Shown: positions 38,190 through 51,964, numbered from the stretch's first letter. The stretch is 64,000 nucleotides of DNA from Turbatrix aceti (GCA_963969345.1 OZ017770.1:2427246-2491245), one strand, 5' to 3'. Notes: a model not told the origin generated them from the letters alone. Program-made: numbers and translations.

Positions 38190-39893
38190 ATGTTCAAGTT
38201 TGCCGCTGCGGTTTTGTTTGTGGCGGCTTTCGCTTCGGCGGCCGAGATCACAACTGAGGAAAATGTTCTTGTTCTGACAGTGGTAAGTCATCATTTTTTG
38301 CAGTTTGTAGGCCACGTTGCTCAATACACATTTTTGAGTATATCCACGCGTTTTCATTTCGACAAGGGTAATTGATGAGTTCTTTTTCAGGACAACTTCG
38401 AACAAGCCACAACCGAGAATGAATTTATCCTCGTTGAGTTTTACGCTCCCTGGTGCGGACACTGCAAGGCTCTCGCCCCTGAATACGCCAAGGCAGCCAC
38501 TCAGCTCGCCGAAGAAGGATCATCTATCAAGCTTGGAAAGGTTGACGCCACCATCCACTCCGAATTGGCTACCAACTTCGAAATCCGCGGCTACCCCACA
38601 CTGAAGCTTTTCCGCAACGGCAAGCCCTCCGAGTACAACGGTGGCCGCGACCAGGCCTCGATCGTCGCTTGGCTCAAGAAGAAGACTGGCCCCGCTGCCA
38701 AGACCCTCACCTCCGCCGATGATCTCACTGACATCCGCGAGTCTGCCGACGTCGTTGTTGTTGGCCAGTTCGCTGTAAGTTTATTGCTTGCTCCATTTTT
38801 CTCTCATTGATAATGGGTTTTTATAGAAGCTCGACTCTGATGATGCCAAGACCTTCCTCGAAGTCGCTGCCTCGATCGACGACATTCCCTTCGGCATCTC
38901 GACCGAAGCTTCCGTCGCCAAGGCTCTTGAGCTCACTGAGGAGAACGCCGTCGTCCTCTACAAGAAGTTCGACGAAGGACGTGTTGTGCTCGATGGCGCC
39001 GTCACCCTCGAAAACATCAAGACTTTCATCCAGGCCAACCGTCTTGCTCTCGTCTCTGAATTCTCCCAGGAAACTGCCCCTGTCATCTTCGGTGGCGAAA
39101 TCAAGTCGCACAACCTCCTCTTCCTGTCCAAGGAATCCGATGGCTTCGAAAACCTCCTCGACGAGTTCCGTAACGCCGCCAAGGAATTCAAGGCTAAGGT
39201 GGGTATTTATGAGATCAAGAGTCGCCTTATTGACCTTGAATTGTTTAATTGCAGGTTCTCTTCGTGTACATCAACACTGACGCCGAGGACAACGCTCGCA
39301 TCATGGAATTCTTCGGACTCAACAAGGATGACCTCCCCGCCATCCGTCTCATCTCCCTTGAGGAAGACATGACCAAGTTCAAGCCCGACTTCACCAGCAT
39401 CACCACCGAAAACATTGTCAAGTTCACCCAAGACTACCTCGATGGCAACGTCAAGCCTCACCTCATGTCCGAAGAGATCCCCGAAGACTGGGACAAGAAC
39501 CCCGTCAAGGTCCTCGTCGGCAAGAACTTTGCTCAGGTTGCCCGCGACAACGCCAAGAACGTCCTTGTCGAGTTCTACGCTCCGTGGTGCGGACACTGCA
39601 AGCAGCTTGCTCCTACCTGGGACAAGCTTGGCGAGAAGTACGCCAACGACGACTCCATTGTCATCGCCAAGATGGATGCCACCACCAACGAAGTCGAAGA
39701 CGTCAAGGTTCAGTCATTCCCCACCATCAAGTTCTTCCCTGCTAACTCCAACAAGGTCGTCGACTACACTGGCGAGCGTACGCTCGATGCTTTCTCCAAG
39801 TTCCTTGAATCTGGTGGCAAGGCTGGTGCTGGTTTGGCTGATACCGAAAAGGCTGACGAAGAAGCCGATGATGCCGGCCACACCGAGCTCTAG
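38190..39893 (+). CDS. Protein disulfide isomerase, ER
   Basis: An ER-lumen enzyme that forms, breaks and shuffles disulfides and also serves as the beta subunit of collagen prolyl 4-hydroxylase in animals (family knowledge). Exons 38190-38282, 38391-38774, 38827-39198 and 39255-39893 keep phase and give 495 residues, the usual length. Order: signal peptide (about 1-20, [14 protein letters not shown]), thioredoxin domain a with active site WCGHC near 52-56, inactive b and b' domains, domain a' with WCGHC near 394-398, an acidic tail and the retention signal HTEL, as in C. elegans PDI-2. Codon use is strongly biased to C-ending codons, consistent with high expression. The acceptor TTTTCAG sits three bases before the ATG. 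A poly(A) signal follows at 40039. Confidence 0.96.
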
Positions 39894-40038
39894 AATTGTT
39901 GTTGTTGTAAGGTTCGGGTTCTCGCAAATGCCTAATGTTGCGCTCCCTCATTTTCTCCTCATCCTGGGCGCTTATCCATTTATTTAATATTATTTTAAAA
40001 ATTAATTTTTCTGTTGTATTCTATTTCTTTGTAATACG

Positions 40039-40044
40039 AATAAA
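40039..40044 (+). terminator. Poly(A) signal of PDI gene
   Basis: AATAAA 146 bases after the PDI stop codon, preceded by T-rich DNA. Confidence 0.6.
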
Positions 40045-43000
40045 TAGATACGGTATTTTGAAGTGAATGAAACAATTTTCTGTTGGCCCCCCATTTTTGA
40101 AACCATGCGTGCACAATGAAAAAAAAATTCCGTTCCGTTTCGTCTCGTCGCAAGACATAAAAGTGACGTCCGAGGTATGAGGTAGCTATTTGAGATTAGA
40201 ACGCATAACCTTGGTATAAAAGGATGCCATCCGTCATGTGGTTGGTAGATAGAGCGAGCTTTAGCCAGTATTTAACGACCCGGATTGCCTTTCTGGGTGG
40301 TAAACGTGTGCGAAATGACGAACGAGCTGCTTTCACATATTTCGTCTGACGTACGCTAACCTTTTCAGTGCAAAAATGCGAAAAACCATGATGCAGCCTT
40401 ACAGACGCCTCGCAATCAACGGGTTTTGTTTACACTAGACACCACGTGTGTTTGTCACTTACTCTACGTCCGTTTTTATGTATCGCTTTTACATACAAAG
40501 TATTACAAAAACAATTTTCGAGCACAATAAAAGAAATTAATATAGTTAGACGCCATTCATTCTAGGTTATAACTGAGATCGTAATTCACGGACAATTGAG
40601 GTCACTGGATATGTGCTCAGTATACAAAGGTTGAGATAAAGTGCGCTGCCGAATTGTCGCTCTTAGAGAACTTGGCCAATTCATGCCCATGAGCGCCACC
40701 CGTAATCAGCGTTAATGATCAAGGTGAGCAATCCAAACAAATCATCCATGAATTACGCATAAAAATGAGGCAAAGCTGTACACAATCAAGGGATATTTTA
40801 GGTGAATGAACAGATTATTATTTTTTTTAGCTCAAAGCATAAATTTTTTAGATCCAATTTTGGGCGAAATTGTTGTTTTGACAAGAGATCGTCGGTTCGT
40901 GGAGTTTAGTGTTCGCAAACACGTAACATAACAATAACAAAAGGTGGATCGGGAAGAGCATTGGATCAAATTATTAGGGATAATATACGGGTCTTAGTGG
41001 TACTACCATCGAACTCAGTGAAGATACAAAGAAGGCAATTGTGTGGTGCAATAATTATTTTTTTGTAGATTGACGATTGTCTATACCGCAGTTAATGTAC
41101 AACTCTGAAAAACAAGAGACTGGATAAGAATAAAATTTTTATGACACGTCTGTATGATGTAATTCCAACGTACCTATCACATTTTCATCTCTTGAAGTCT
41201 TCTTCGCCGTTGCTGCAATATTCGTTTCTTGGATCTATGTAGACATCTGCCTGGCAGGCGGTACGCTTCAGGCCCCGTTGTTGCAGGGTTACGCAATGCC
41301 CTTTGTAAGTTTCTTGCTGAAAAATACGGAAATTATAATTTTTGTTGTGGCGTACATAATTAATGGTCTATTTTGAGGGCAGGCCTCCAGACGTCAGAAT
41401 CGTTTATCGTAATCTTTTGGGTACAATAAAAATAGTCTGTCCCTTGCATTTTGTCTGGTCCCCGGTTAACTAGTTATAGGAAAAATTAAAAGACCGGGTA
41501 CCAGATCATCACGGGATATCAGTACAACCCTTTTTGACAACAATATTGTTTGGATTGTTGTGCATTGTGAATTTTATAGTATACAAAATGGAATATTGTG
41601 CCGACCTTCGAATACGGGATAACAATACGTGTCTATTTTACGTCATGAGCTGCATTCCATTAGACAGTATTATCCTTTTCTAGTAATTATAGCTACAATT
41701 TTTTCAGTTAAAAAACATCCTTCTAGCAAGCAGACTAAAACGCATGAATGAATGCAAAAAATTGTAAATACCAGACATTTTTGTCTATTTATATTTTGAG
41801 TAATAATAAGAATTGTCCTCGGCCCTTGGCACGAGACATATAAACACACGCTAGGATCAATCGAACTCCTCGGTGCCACATGAAATGCTGCGATAAGCTG
41901 TTCTTTTCGTGAGACATGAGTGTTGTTGACGCATAATAATATAAAATAAGCCGGAAGTTTTATGCCATGGTGGTCAGACTGTATCTTACTTTGCCTCCCC
42001 AAACTGTCTATTTATTTGATAATAAACAAAACGTCAATTATCATGAGAACACCAAAGCTCAACCCTATTCTTGGGTTGCTAAAACAAAATCAAACGGAAA
42101 AGTCACCAACCTTTGTTACGGTGATTTCGCAAGGTGTGCTAGAGGGGTTTGCTTGCATGCACTGTACGCACAAAAGTGAGAAGATCAGCAGAACTGATGT
42201 AATTACTGCCATTGATTATGGAAAGTGTTGGTAACCAACTTGTTTGTACTGTAAGACGTTCAGAAGTTAACTGCAGGTTGTGCTTTGTAAAGCAAGAAAT
42301 ACCACGATTAGACCTCGGCTGTCCGACACCAGCCACGCCTCGAAGTATTGCAGATCCTTTAAAATAAATGTTTTGCTTATGGAGGTGGAGCAAGGCACGC
42401 AGACAGACGTCTGAGGCGTGAAAAACAGGGCGGTGCCATACAGATGACAAGCACGTGGCCGAAAAAGGGCATTGTTGTAGGAGATGGGCAAAACCCAAAA
42501 AAAAGAGGTGGGCCAAATCAATTCTTAGGGGCTATTGATTCTCGAACTCGTGCTAAATAATTTCTATTAAACCGTAGTTATCGACGTTCCAAATCTACTG
42601 TCATGGGTCCTGTGGCCAAGATTACCGTAGTACACTTACTACATGAACAAGCTATACTTTATGTTTACAATTGGAGTAGCAAAATAGTATCTCCAAGGAT
42701 TTAGAAAAAAACAGCATTTACGAACTGCGGCATCGCAAGACAGCCAGTAGATGAGGTGGTCTATCGCCGCCAGGTGTGTTGAAAAAAAATTACTATTTGA
42801 CGTTAATGCGACCTTGGATTAAATAAAAAAAGGATTGCAGGGGGAGGGGGAACATGTAACGTAATGTAAGCCGTGTGATGTAAGCCATTGTCGGTACTTG
42901 AGCAAAACAAAGGGTAACCTTTACGAGCGGCAAATGATCGTTTGACGTCTTTTGGCATTTATTTTTTTACCCTGCATATGTGCATCTTTATAAATTAACA

Positions 43001-44637
43001 AAAAAATTATTTTAAGAGTACACAAAAAACTGCTTCTGTAAAAAGAGGGAAGAAAACTGAAAAATTGTACTACCAAGAAAAGTACAACAGTGCTAATAGA
43101 CGGGTTGCCGTAAAATTGATGGTTATCACAGGGGTATCATGAGATCGTTTTACAGTTAATCATTATCTTCACCCTCGAATGTATAACCTGCAGTTGTATT
43201 GTATCTGTAGGATAGCTCATAGTACAATAATTGACAAAAGATTAAAATGAGTAAACTCTGTTGTGCCGGAAACATTTAAACACATAAAAACAAAAAAATA
43301 AGTGTGGTAACATCGGAAGGATGAAATTAGCCAAAATTACCTTTTTTTGACGTCAGAGCAGAGCGGAGGTAGAATATAAATATTTATAGACCAGGTGGGA
43401 CAATCAAATGCTTTGTAGACAAAACTAAAATTATGAAAAAAGCTGACCTCAGATTACTATAACATGTCTTTCTTTTTTGGGGGAGTTAGGGAGGGAGTCT
43501 GTTTTAATAGTACAAAATGAGCACTAATATATTTTTATGCCTATCACCGCAAGGCATCACGCAGGTCACGTTGTCCCATGCTTGCGTGAAGGCACGGCGT
43601 TTCAGACGAAGGCGGCATAATTATTCCATTGAACTGGGCATTAAAGTTCTTTTCCTTTCTGAAATGAATAGAAAGGAGGAGAAAGAAAAGCGAGAGACAT
43701 GCATACTGAAGAAGAGAAAAATCACAGCCCGACTACCGCAATGTTGCAGAACAACAAAATATAACAACAATATGCAGACGTCTGAGGTAGCTAGCGTACT
43801 ATACAACCCTTCTGACATCATACAGTCGTGAATAATTGATCAACATCGTCAGAATCGACAGACTGATTAAAAGTTTTCATCTTCAGCATGTATTCTTGGC
43901 AGCATTGTGCACATGAGGTTGGCGGCATTTTTGAACACACACGAGGGTCATGCTGTTATTAATGTTTTATGCATTGGACGGTTTGTGCTGTTTTCGCACA
44001 TACATTTACAAACTTTTTGTCTTCAGAAATTTTTTGCCAAAAAAATTATATCCTTTTAGAGTGTAGTATTAGTTGTCTGGACCATGAAAAGTTACGGTAA
44101 ACATATAGGAGTCTGAGCTCTTACCGTATACCATTTTCTTGATAAGAGGGTCCATACGTGGCTATTACCACTGTCGCCCTCGCTTTCCGTTATACAAAAT
44201 TGTCATGTGTTAACAGGTGACCTCTGAAAAAGTTCCTATGCTGAAAGGGGAAGAACGGCTATAATTTGCTACATTATCCTAGCTTATTTTGCTAAACCAT
44301 CCTTTTTTTCATTAAGCTTAAACCTCATAGGATTGCGCTTAATTTTTGTTTTCAACAACCAGATTAAAAAAAAGCAGACAAACTTGTAAAAAATGTTTCG
44401 TGCAGAACGTTTTGTATCTAAGTCACGCTGTGCAACTCAGGACAAATTGTTTTCCAATGACCGTCTTTGATGTAGATTTTGTGCTCAGATATATTGCATA
44501 ACAAAGATACAAAAGGTAAGATAATTAGGTGGACTATGGTTTTACGTGCATAATACTGTAATGCACAATTGTCTATTGTTTTATTGTGTCCTAAGGTCAT
44601 TAAGGGTACAATGGACGTGAGTGCGATGCTACGTAAG
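40045..44637. other. 4.6-kb non-coding region
   Basis: No gene supported on either strand; open frames are short and without splice partners. A TATA-box-like TATAAAAGG lies at 40215-40223 with no open frame behind it. The region ends at the LTR retrotransposon insertion site. Confidence 0.5.
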
Positions 44638-44642
44638 GTAAG

Positions 44643-44981
44643 TGTTGAGACCACGCAAAATGGTCTCGACGCGAAACTTAGGCAACGCTTTCTTTCCCCC
44701 TCTCGTGCAGACGAGTTGTCGTGCACGAGGTCCCTGGTGATCAGTCGGGAATCGGAAGACTGTTCAACCGGTAAGCGTTCTGTCCTTAATGTCCACAAAT
44801 ATATTATCCCCTTTCTCTTCAGGTAGAAACCGTGCCAAAAGATTGTATCCCAAACGCCTGTCCCGGACACACTGGAGGATCCGACAGGTATGCTCTCGTT
44901 CTTGTATTATTGAATTATATATGTGGTTTTATAGGCGTTTGGTTTGAGATCAATAAAGGATCAAAACCCTGAGATACAACA
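44643..44981 (+). repeat. 5' LTR
   Basis: 339 bp from TGTTGAG to TACAACA. It contains a palindrome GAGACC...GGTCTC near its start, a TATATTAT promoter-like motif near 44800 and AATAAA at 44952-44957. Confidence 0.95.
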
Positions 44982-45008
44982 ACTGGTGACCAGAGGAATT
45001 CGTTAACC

Positions 45009-48000
45009 ATGCCCAGCTTTACGATGACACCGGAAGAATTTGAGAAGATGATGGCTCGCTGTACCATGGCAAGTGAAGAAGGGCCTTACCGAGTCGAAGT
45101 CGAACTACTACCCCATGCGCCAGAAAACCCGGAGACCTTCAGGAATTGGCTGAGCCGCATTGAACTGGCGCTCGATCGAGCACCGCCGTCATGGGATGAT
45201 AAGAGGAAGACAGCGTTCGTACTAGAGAAAATGTCACCAGAAGCGTTCAATCAGTACGTCAATGCAGAAAGTCCGGAAGACGTCAAGAACAAGACGTAGA
45301 AACAGACAATTGAGAAGCTCAAGAAACGAAGCAATGTCCACCACAGTGAATTCAGTCTACGCCATACTTTCTTCCAAGAAACCAGAAAGCCAGGCGAAGG
45401 AATGGATGAATTCTTCGGCCGCATGTACGCCCTATCCATCCAGGCAGACATCGCAAAAATGACCGGAGAAACACTTGTCGCCTACGTCCTACTAACCAAA
45501 ATGAACCAACCGGAGGACAGAAAGGCCAGGGAAAAGCTGTTGTCGTTCGTACGGAAAGACACCGAGAAGAACATGACATTCGCAGCTCTGAGAACCGCCC
45601 TGGTTGAATTTCTTACCAGTGAGAAGGAGATTCAGACGCTGTCCAACGCAAGCACGAAAAGCGAAGTGGTGGCCAGGGCGCAACGGGAAGCACCACGGGG
45701 TGGTTGGAATCCTCAGGAACGACGCCAAATCGGAACGGCGCAAGGAGACAGCTGTTTATCGTGCGGAGGAAACCACCCCCGGGCCCAGTGTCGATTCCGC
45801 GACAGCAAATGCTACAACTGTCAAGGAACGGGACACATCAAGAAAGCCTGCAAGAAAGGGCTACAACCATACGCACGAAGGGTAACGGCGCCAAACTCCG
45901 AACCTCTGGGTGAAGAAAGGGAGGCCGAGTCATACGCAGCGAATTGGGCCGAAGTCTACGACGTTTACCGATTCGGGCAAAACGGAAAGTTCCCGTTCCG
46001 ACAGAAGATGATCAACGTGAATGGTCGACCAACGCATTTTCTGCTCGACTCCGGAGCCGACATCAGCATCCTTCCGTTGGAGGTGGCCACACGCTTCAAC
46101 ATCCCGCTACGACCAACGACGACAGTAGCACGCACGATGCAGGGAGTACTAACACCGTTTGCCGGTACCTTCGACGTAGTCATGAAGTACGGGGACCGAT
46201 CAACTCGCCAAACGATCTACGCCCACCCTGACGCCGTAGACAATCTTCTCGGGTGCCCCGCGATGATCGGCTTGAACATCTGGCAAGAAGAAGAAGAAAA
46301 ACGCGTCATGCGAACCGGACTTGAGGCAGAGGCGGAGGCATCGTCGGACAACCCGATGCTAAAGGAAATGAAAAGGACATACCCAGAAGTGTTCAAGGAT
46401 GGTCTAGGATGCTGCACGAAAGCAAAAGCACATCTCAAACTGAAAGAAGGAGCTAGACCAGTATTCTGCCGAGCCAGACCCGTCCCCCATGCTTACCTGG
46501 CCAAATTGGAAGCGGAGTATCGTAGACTCGAGGGGATGGCCGTCACCGAACCAACCGACCACACGCACTGGGCATCACCGACGATCGCACTGACGAAGCC
46601 GAATGGCGAGACGAGGCTGTGCGTAGACTTCTCGACCGGGTTGAATGCCGCTCTCGAAGATCACGGCCACCCGCTACCAGCACCGGAAGACCTTTTTGCT
46701 ATGGTAAACGGAGCAAAATGTTTCTCTCAGATTGACCTGAAGGACGCCTATTTGCAGGTCCCACTCGACGAGGAATCCAAAGACCTATGCGTAATGCATA
46801 CGCATCGAGGCTTGTACCGGTACCAACGACTTCCATTTGGCATCAAGACGGCCCCTGCTATCTTTCAGCAGATCATGGACCAGATGCTGGCCGGACTACC
46901 CTTCGCGCTCTGTTACCTGGACGACATATTGATCGCTAGCGCTGACGAAACGACGCACCGCAAACATGTGGAAGAAGTGTTGCAACGTATTCAGGATTTC
47001 GGTTTCCGGGTGAAAGCGGAGAAATGCAAATTTGGCTGCCAGACCGTGAAATTTCTGGGTTTTATAATCGACCAGAATGGCCGCAGACCTGACCCGGCCA
47101 AGATCCAGGCAATCACAGGAATGCCACCGCCCAAGAACGTGAGCCAGCTGCGTTCCCTGAACGGGATGATCAATCATTATCAAGTCTTCATCGCCAAGCT
47201 GAGAGATCTACGACAACCGTTAGATGATCTACTAAAGAAGGACGTGCCCTGGTCCTGGGGCGAAGAACAGCAACGCGCGTTCGAGAAGTGCAAAGAAGCC
47301 CTCGCATCGGACCTGGCCATCATGCATTTCAACCCAGAGTATCCAATCATCGTCTCCGCGGATGCCAGCGAGTACGGAATTGGAGCCGTCATCCAACACC
47401 GCCTCCCGGGTGGGGAGCTGAAAGCCGTTGCGCACGCGAGCCGAAGCCTGACGCCGGTGGAGAAGAAATACGGCCAAGGCGAAAAGGAAGCATTGGCGCT
47501 TGTTTACGCGGTGACAAAATTCAGGAAAATGCTCGCAGGCAGGCGATTCCACCTCCAAACTGATCACCGGCCACTCCTCGCCATATTTGGATCCAAGGAA
47601 GGCATCAAAGCCACCAGCGCCAGCCGTCTTCAGAGGTGGGCCACGCTCCTGCTGGGGTATGATTTTACCCTGTCATACGTCAACACGACACAATTTGGAC
47701 AAGCCGACGCACTCTCGCGACTGATAGCTGCTTACCCCAGAGACGAAGAAGACGAGATGATCGTGGCGATGACCCAGGTGGACACCGATCTCAAGGGTGT
47801 TCTACAAGAAGTGGCACTGGGAGCCCCCGAGGTGGGGCATGTCACGAGAAACGACCCGTTATTACAAGAAATAACCCGATTTGTATTACGAGGGTGGCCA
47901 ACCAGAGCCGAACTGGGAACCCACCGATGGCACAGAGAACTGGCTCCGTTTTACCCACTGCGAGAGAAGTTACAGCTCCAACAGAATTGCCTCCTGTACG

Positions 48001-49244
48001 GGGATCGAGTGCTCATCCCACAACGACTCCGGGCCCGCGCTCTCCGACTATTGCACGCTACACACCCCGGAACGACCCGTATGAAGTTGCTGGCGTCGAG
48101 TTATCTGTTCTGGCCCGGATTGCTGAAGGACATCGAGCGCCATGTCGAAAACTGCGGAGACTGCCAACGCGCACAGCCACCGACCAGATTGGCCCCATTG
48201 CACCCATGGCCTGCCACCTCCCGTCCGTTGGAGCGCGTCCACATGGATTTCGCGGGGCCGATAGCTGGAAAAATGCTCCTGGTAGGTGTAGACGCATTTT
48301 CGCACTTCCCATTCGTGTACGTCATGAAGTCCACTACGGCCGAAGCACTGGTCGTGACGATGACAGCGTTCTGCCACAATTTTGGCATACCAGAACTTCT
48401 AGTAACCGACAACGGACCGCAATTCCGCTCGGAAACGTTTCAACGGTTTTGTCGGGCAAACCTCATCCGGAAAATGTACTCGCCAGCCTACCAACCACAA
48501 AGCAATGGCCTGGGAGAACGCTACGTCCAGGTGATCAAGAAGATTCTAGCAAAGAATCCTACGATGGAACTCCCCACGGCTCTGCAACTGGGATTGTCAC
48601 AGTACCGAAACACCCCTAATGCTAGGAACGTTGACCAGAAGTCCCCGGCCGAAGCATTCTTCGGAAGACCCATCAGGTCCACGTTGGATTTGTTGAAGCC
48701 AGTCCGTCGGCACGCACCCGCACCACCATCGAGAGAGCAAGAAGCCATGAAGAGACAGTACGATAACCGCCACGGAGTCCGACAACGCAGTTTCCACCCA
48801 GGAGACATGGTCTGGTACCGCCGCCAACGACATGAGCAACCAGAAGAGGGTATGATTATTAAAGCCTGCGGAAATGCCCTGTATGAAGTGGAGAAAGGAG
48901 ATGGAACCACGCAACAGTTCCATGCGAACCAAATCCAGCGAGCTCCAAACCAACCGGCCAGGGAAGTCGACCGGGGAATTGACGAGGAACCGCTCGAAGA
49001 CCTGAGCGCGGCGGAAGAAGAAGAAGGAGACGGAGATACGGCCGACGAAGAAGAAGACCGAGCGTCACAAAACAACGAAGAAGCCGAAGTCGAGCAAGAA
49101 GCGGAGGTCGAACACCTGCCAGCAGAAGAACCTCTCGCAGCCCCAGGAACCACGACAGGACGGCCGAAACGGATTAGAAGAGAGCCCAACCGTCTCGTCA
49201 TCGACCCACAGGCCGGCCCACGCTACAACGAAGAACGCCGGTAA
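45009..49244 (+). pseudogene. Gag-pol of the retrotransposon, with one in-frame stop
   Basis: One frame runs from ATG 45009 to TAA 49242-49244 and is interrupted only by a TAG at 45297-45299 (codon 97, in gag). After the stop the frame is open for 1315 codons. Order: gag with two zinc knuckles (CX2CX3HX4C, then CYNCQGTGHIKKAC), protease with LLDSGADIS, reverse transcriptase with LCVDFS and YLDDIL, RNase H with SADASEYGIG, and integrase with an HHCC finger, then MDFAG, TDNGPQF and the E of LGERYVQ. The C-terminus is a Glu-rich tail without a visible chromodomain. All catalytic residues appear intact. The stop could be a point mutation in this copy or a programmed readthrough site; the following codon (AAA) is not a known strong readthrough context, so mutation is more likely. 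Confidence 0.9.
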
Positions 49245-49324
49245 AAATGATCCCCGATCTCAGACCCCTGTAGATGTAAGCCCCCCCCCCTTGATAACTA
49301 TCTAATAATAATGGCAGAGGGAAG

Positions 49325-49663
49325 TGTTGAGACCACGCAAAATGGTCTCGACGCGAAACTTAGGCAACGCTTTCTTTCCCCCTCTCGTGCAGACGAGTTG
49401 TCGTGCACGAGGTCCCTGGTGATCAGTCGGGAATCGGAAGACTGTTCAACCGGTAAGCGTTCTGTCCTTAATGTCCACAAATATATTATCCCCTTTCTCT
49501 TCAGGTAGAAACCGTGCCAAAAGATTGTATCCCAAACGCCTGTCCCGGACACACTGGAGGATCCGACAGGTATGCCCTCGTTCTTGTATTATTGAATTAT
49601 ATATGTGGTTTTATAGGCGTTTGGTTTGAGATCAATAAAGGATCAAAACCCTGAGATACAACA
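49325..49663 (+). repeat. 3' LTR
   Basis: 339 bp, one base different from the 5' LTR. Preceded directly by the polypurine tract and followed by the duplicated GTAAG. AATAAA at 49634-49639 is the likely poly(A) signal of the element. Confidence 0.95.
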
Positions 49664-49668
49664 GTAAG

Positions 49669-51950
49669 TGTGCCTTTTGAGATAAACTATAAAGTAAATA
49701 GGATAATATATGAATCACGTGATGAAATAAAGTACAATTTTGAAGCAGTTGGCGCCAAGAAAATAATAAAAAGGATTGAACAAAGCATATTGTAGAGCGG
49801 GTCCTGTTCCTGGTAACTCGAATGCCTTTCGCATACCAAAATATGCCGATTCAAAGCCCTTTCGACGAGTCTCATGGTGGATAAAGAAAACGGAGGAGAA
49901 GAGGTAATGATTTAAAACATGGCGAGGGCGAGAGGGGGATTGAATAAGTAAGATTGTCTGAATTTTTGAATACCTCGTGCTTGCGAAAAAAATGAGGGAT
50001 ACTATAGGAGAAAACAATGTCAGATTTGACAGACCCAGAAATTTTTGTGTTTTAAATTGCAGTCAAACGTGAAAAAAATTTCAGCAATAAAATACGGCAT
50101 TAAATACCAACTTTATCTCCATGAACAAAAAAGACAATAAAAAAATCAACTTTAGACAAAAGAAATGCGGATAAAAAAAATCTGAAAGCAAGCATAAGGT
50201 GCACTTTAGGCAAAAAATAACTTTTAAAAAGTTTGTGCGCGTATAAAAAATAGAAATTGGGCAATAAATATGGCAATAAATATTTATTTCGTACATATGA
50301 AAAACGATAAACTAGTTTTAAACTCTAGATTTATGTTTTAAAAAGCAATTGGTAAACTGTGCTTTGTCTGGGATGAAATAGGAAACCACGAGACGAACTG
50401 CTGAAAACCCCCCAAAAAACTGTGGATAAATGTCCATATATTGCCCCATATATAGGATGTCATTTCACTAAATCTTTCCAAAAACGGATGAGATAAAAAA
50501 ATGTAATGAGAAGAAGGACAACAACCAAATTACATCTCTGTACTCATAGGGACTAGATAATCTATCCATCTAGTTCATAGAGAAGCTCTGCATTGTCTAC
50601 GTTGATGCCAAAAATGGCGTCAATGCAAAATATTCTGTCCAATTATATTAATAGTGATATACAAAACAAAACAGTGATGCAAAGGGTCAATCGGATTTTC
50701 AAAGACATGCCTTCCATCCAAATACAGATTAACAAAAAAACGGAGCAAAAATCACGCCAACAAATTAATTTCCTACGCATTGTTTTTTTGCACAAATCTT
50801 TTGGTTACGGTAGATGAAAGTGAATACCTTCTGTTTTGTTGAAATGGAAGTCACCAACCTTTGACCAGGATAAGGTAGTATTATCTCTACTTTCAATTGG
50901 AAAAAACAACGATCAACCTTTTAAAAAAACAAATGTCAAGTGAAAAACAAGAGTGCATTAAAGAATCGCACTCCATATACATAAGCAGAATTTAGAAAAT
51001 TTTGGCAACTAAGCAAAAATATTGCAAAAACTATTTGTAATAAATATCAATATTGCGCTAAAAAACACACCAAAAAATATTTTTACTGAACGGTTAAAAA
51101 ACAATTTTTTGGCGCTTCTTAAAGACAAGCCTACGCACATTTTTTCACAAATGAAATCATTTTTTTACGCTTTATGAGACGTGCATTGTGTTGTGCTGTG
51201 GCCATATGGTATGTCTCTAATTTATGAAAAAAGACCGCCCGCCGGTTTCGTAAAAAAACAGGAATCAAAAATGCGGAAAATGCTGTTCAGGCAATAAAAC
51301 GTCTGAACTCCATGAAATAAATTTTTATGATCCTCAAGAACAAAGATCTTCCAGTCCCGCCCTGTCTGATAACGATGTCTATGCTAATAGAAAAAAGAAA
51401 CGCTGAAAGCGAAAGGTCAGAGGCCATTGTCCATTGATTCCTTTGATAGAGGACAACTCAATATTCACAAAAACGTTATATCAAACGTATGAGCGTTTCA
51501 CATAGGCTTTCCCGGCCCTCGGGCAAGCACATAACTTTTTGAGTGTTAACTGAAAATCACTGAAATGCGGCACAATTTCTTCCTATGCTTTAAACGATCG
51601 GTTCGGTTCAGACTGACCGGTACTGAGAAATCAGCACTGCTGTCCGGCGACTGAACTTCCGAGAACTGATAAATAATTCCTGATAAATTACATTACATGC
51701 ATCTTATTGTGCTAGGCAATTGACAGCATGACATGACGTATATGTCTCTTGCAAAAAAAAATCATGTGCAGTGAGTTTCTCTTTCACGATCCTTCAAAAA
51801 GTTTCGAAGAATGAAGTACGCGCATGGTTTTACAGCGAAAATTTTGTGCAAGAACTCCGTGCTGCAATATTGCTCAACGTTGGGATAATATTCACTTCGT
51901 TGGATGTTCTTTCGCAACTGCCTTAACCACTTATCGCTTTTACCTTTCGT
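49669..51950. other. Intergenic AT-rich region
   Basis: No gene supported on either strand. Very A-rich on the + strand, with many short frames lacking motifs. Ends at the presumed 5' UTR of the GTPBP1-like gene. Confidence 0.5.
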
Positions 51951-51964
51951 TTAGTGTTCCTATC

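Larger units (their letters stand above)
44643..49663 (+). mobile_element. Ty3/gypsy LTR retrotransposon
   Basis: A 5021-bp element bounded by 339-bp direct LTRs that start TG and end CA and differ at one base (T/C near 44892 and 49574). The target-site duplication GTAAG is at 44638-44642 and 49664-49668. A putative primer-binding site (TGGTGACCAGAGG, 44984-44996) follows the left LTR and a polypurine tract (GGCAGAGGGAAG, 49313-49324) precedes the right one. Domain order protease, reverse transcriptase, RNase H, integrase places it in Ty3/gypsy. Near-identical LTRs indicate a recent insertion. It lies in intergenic DNA between PDI and GTPBP1. Confidence 0.95.

Noticed and set aside
44418..44870. 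Minus-strand open frame overlapping the 5' LTR, shared with 49298-49552
   Set aside because: Most of it is antisense LTR sequence; outside the LTR the two versions differ completely, so it is not a conserved gene.
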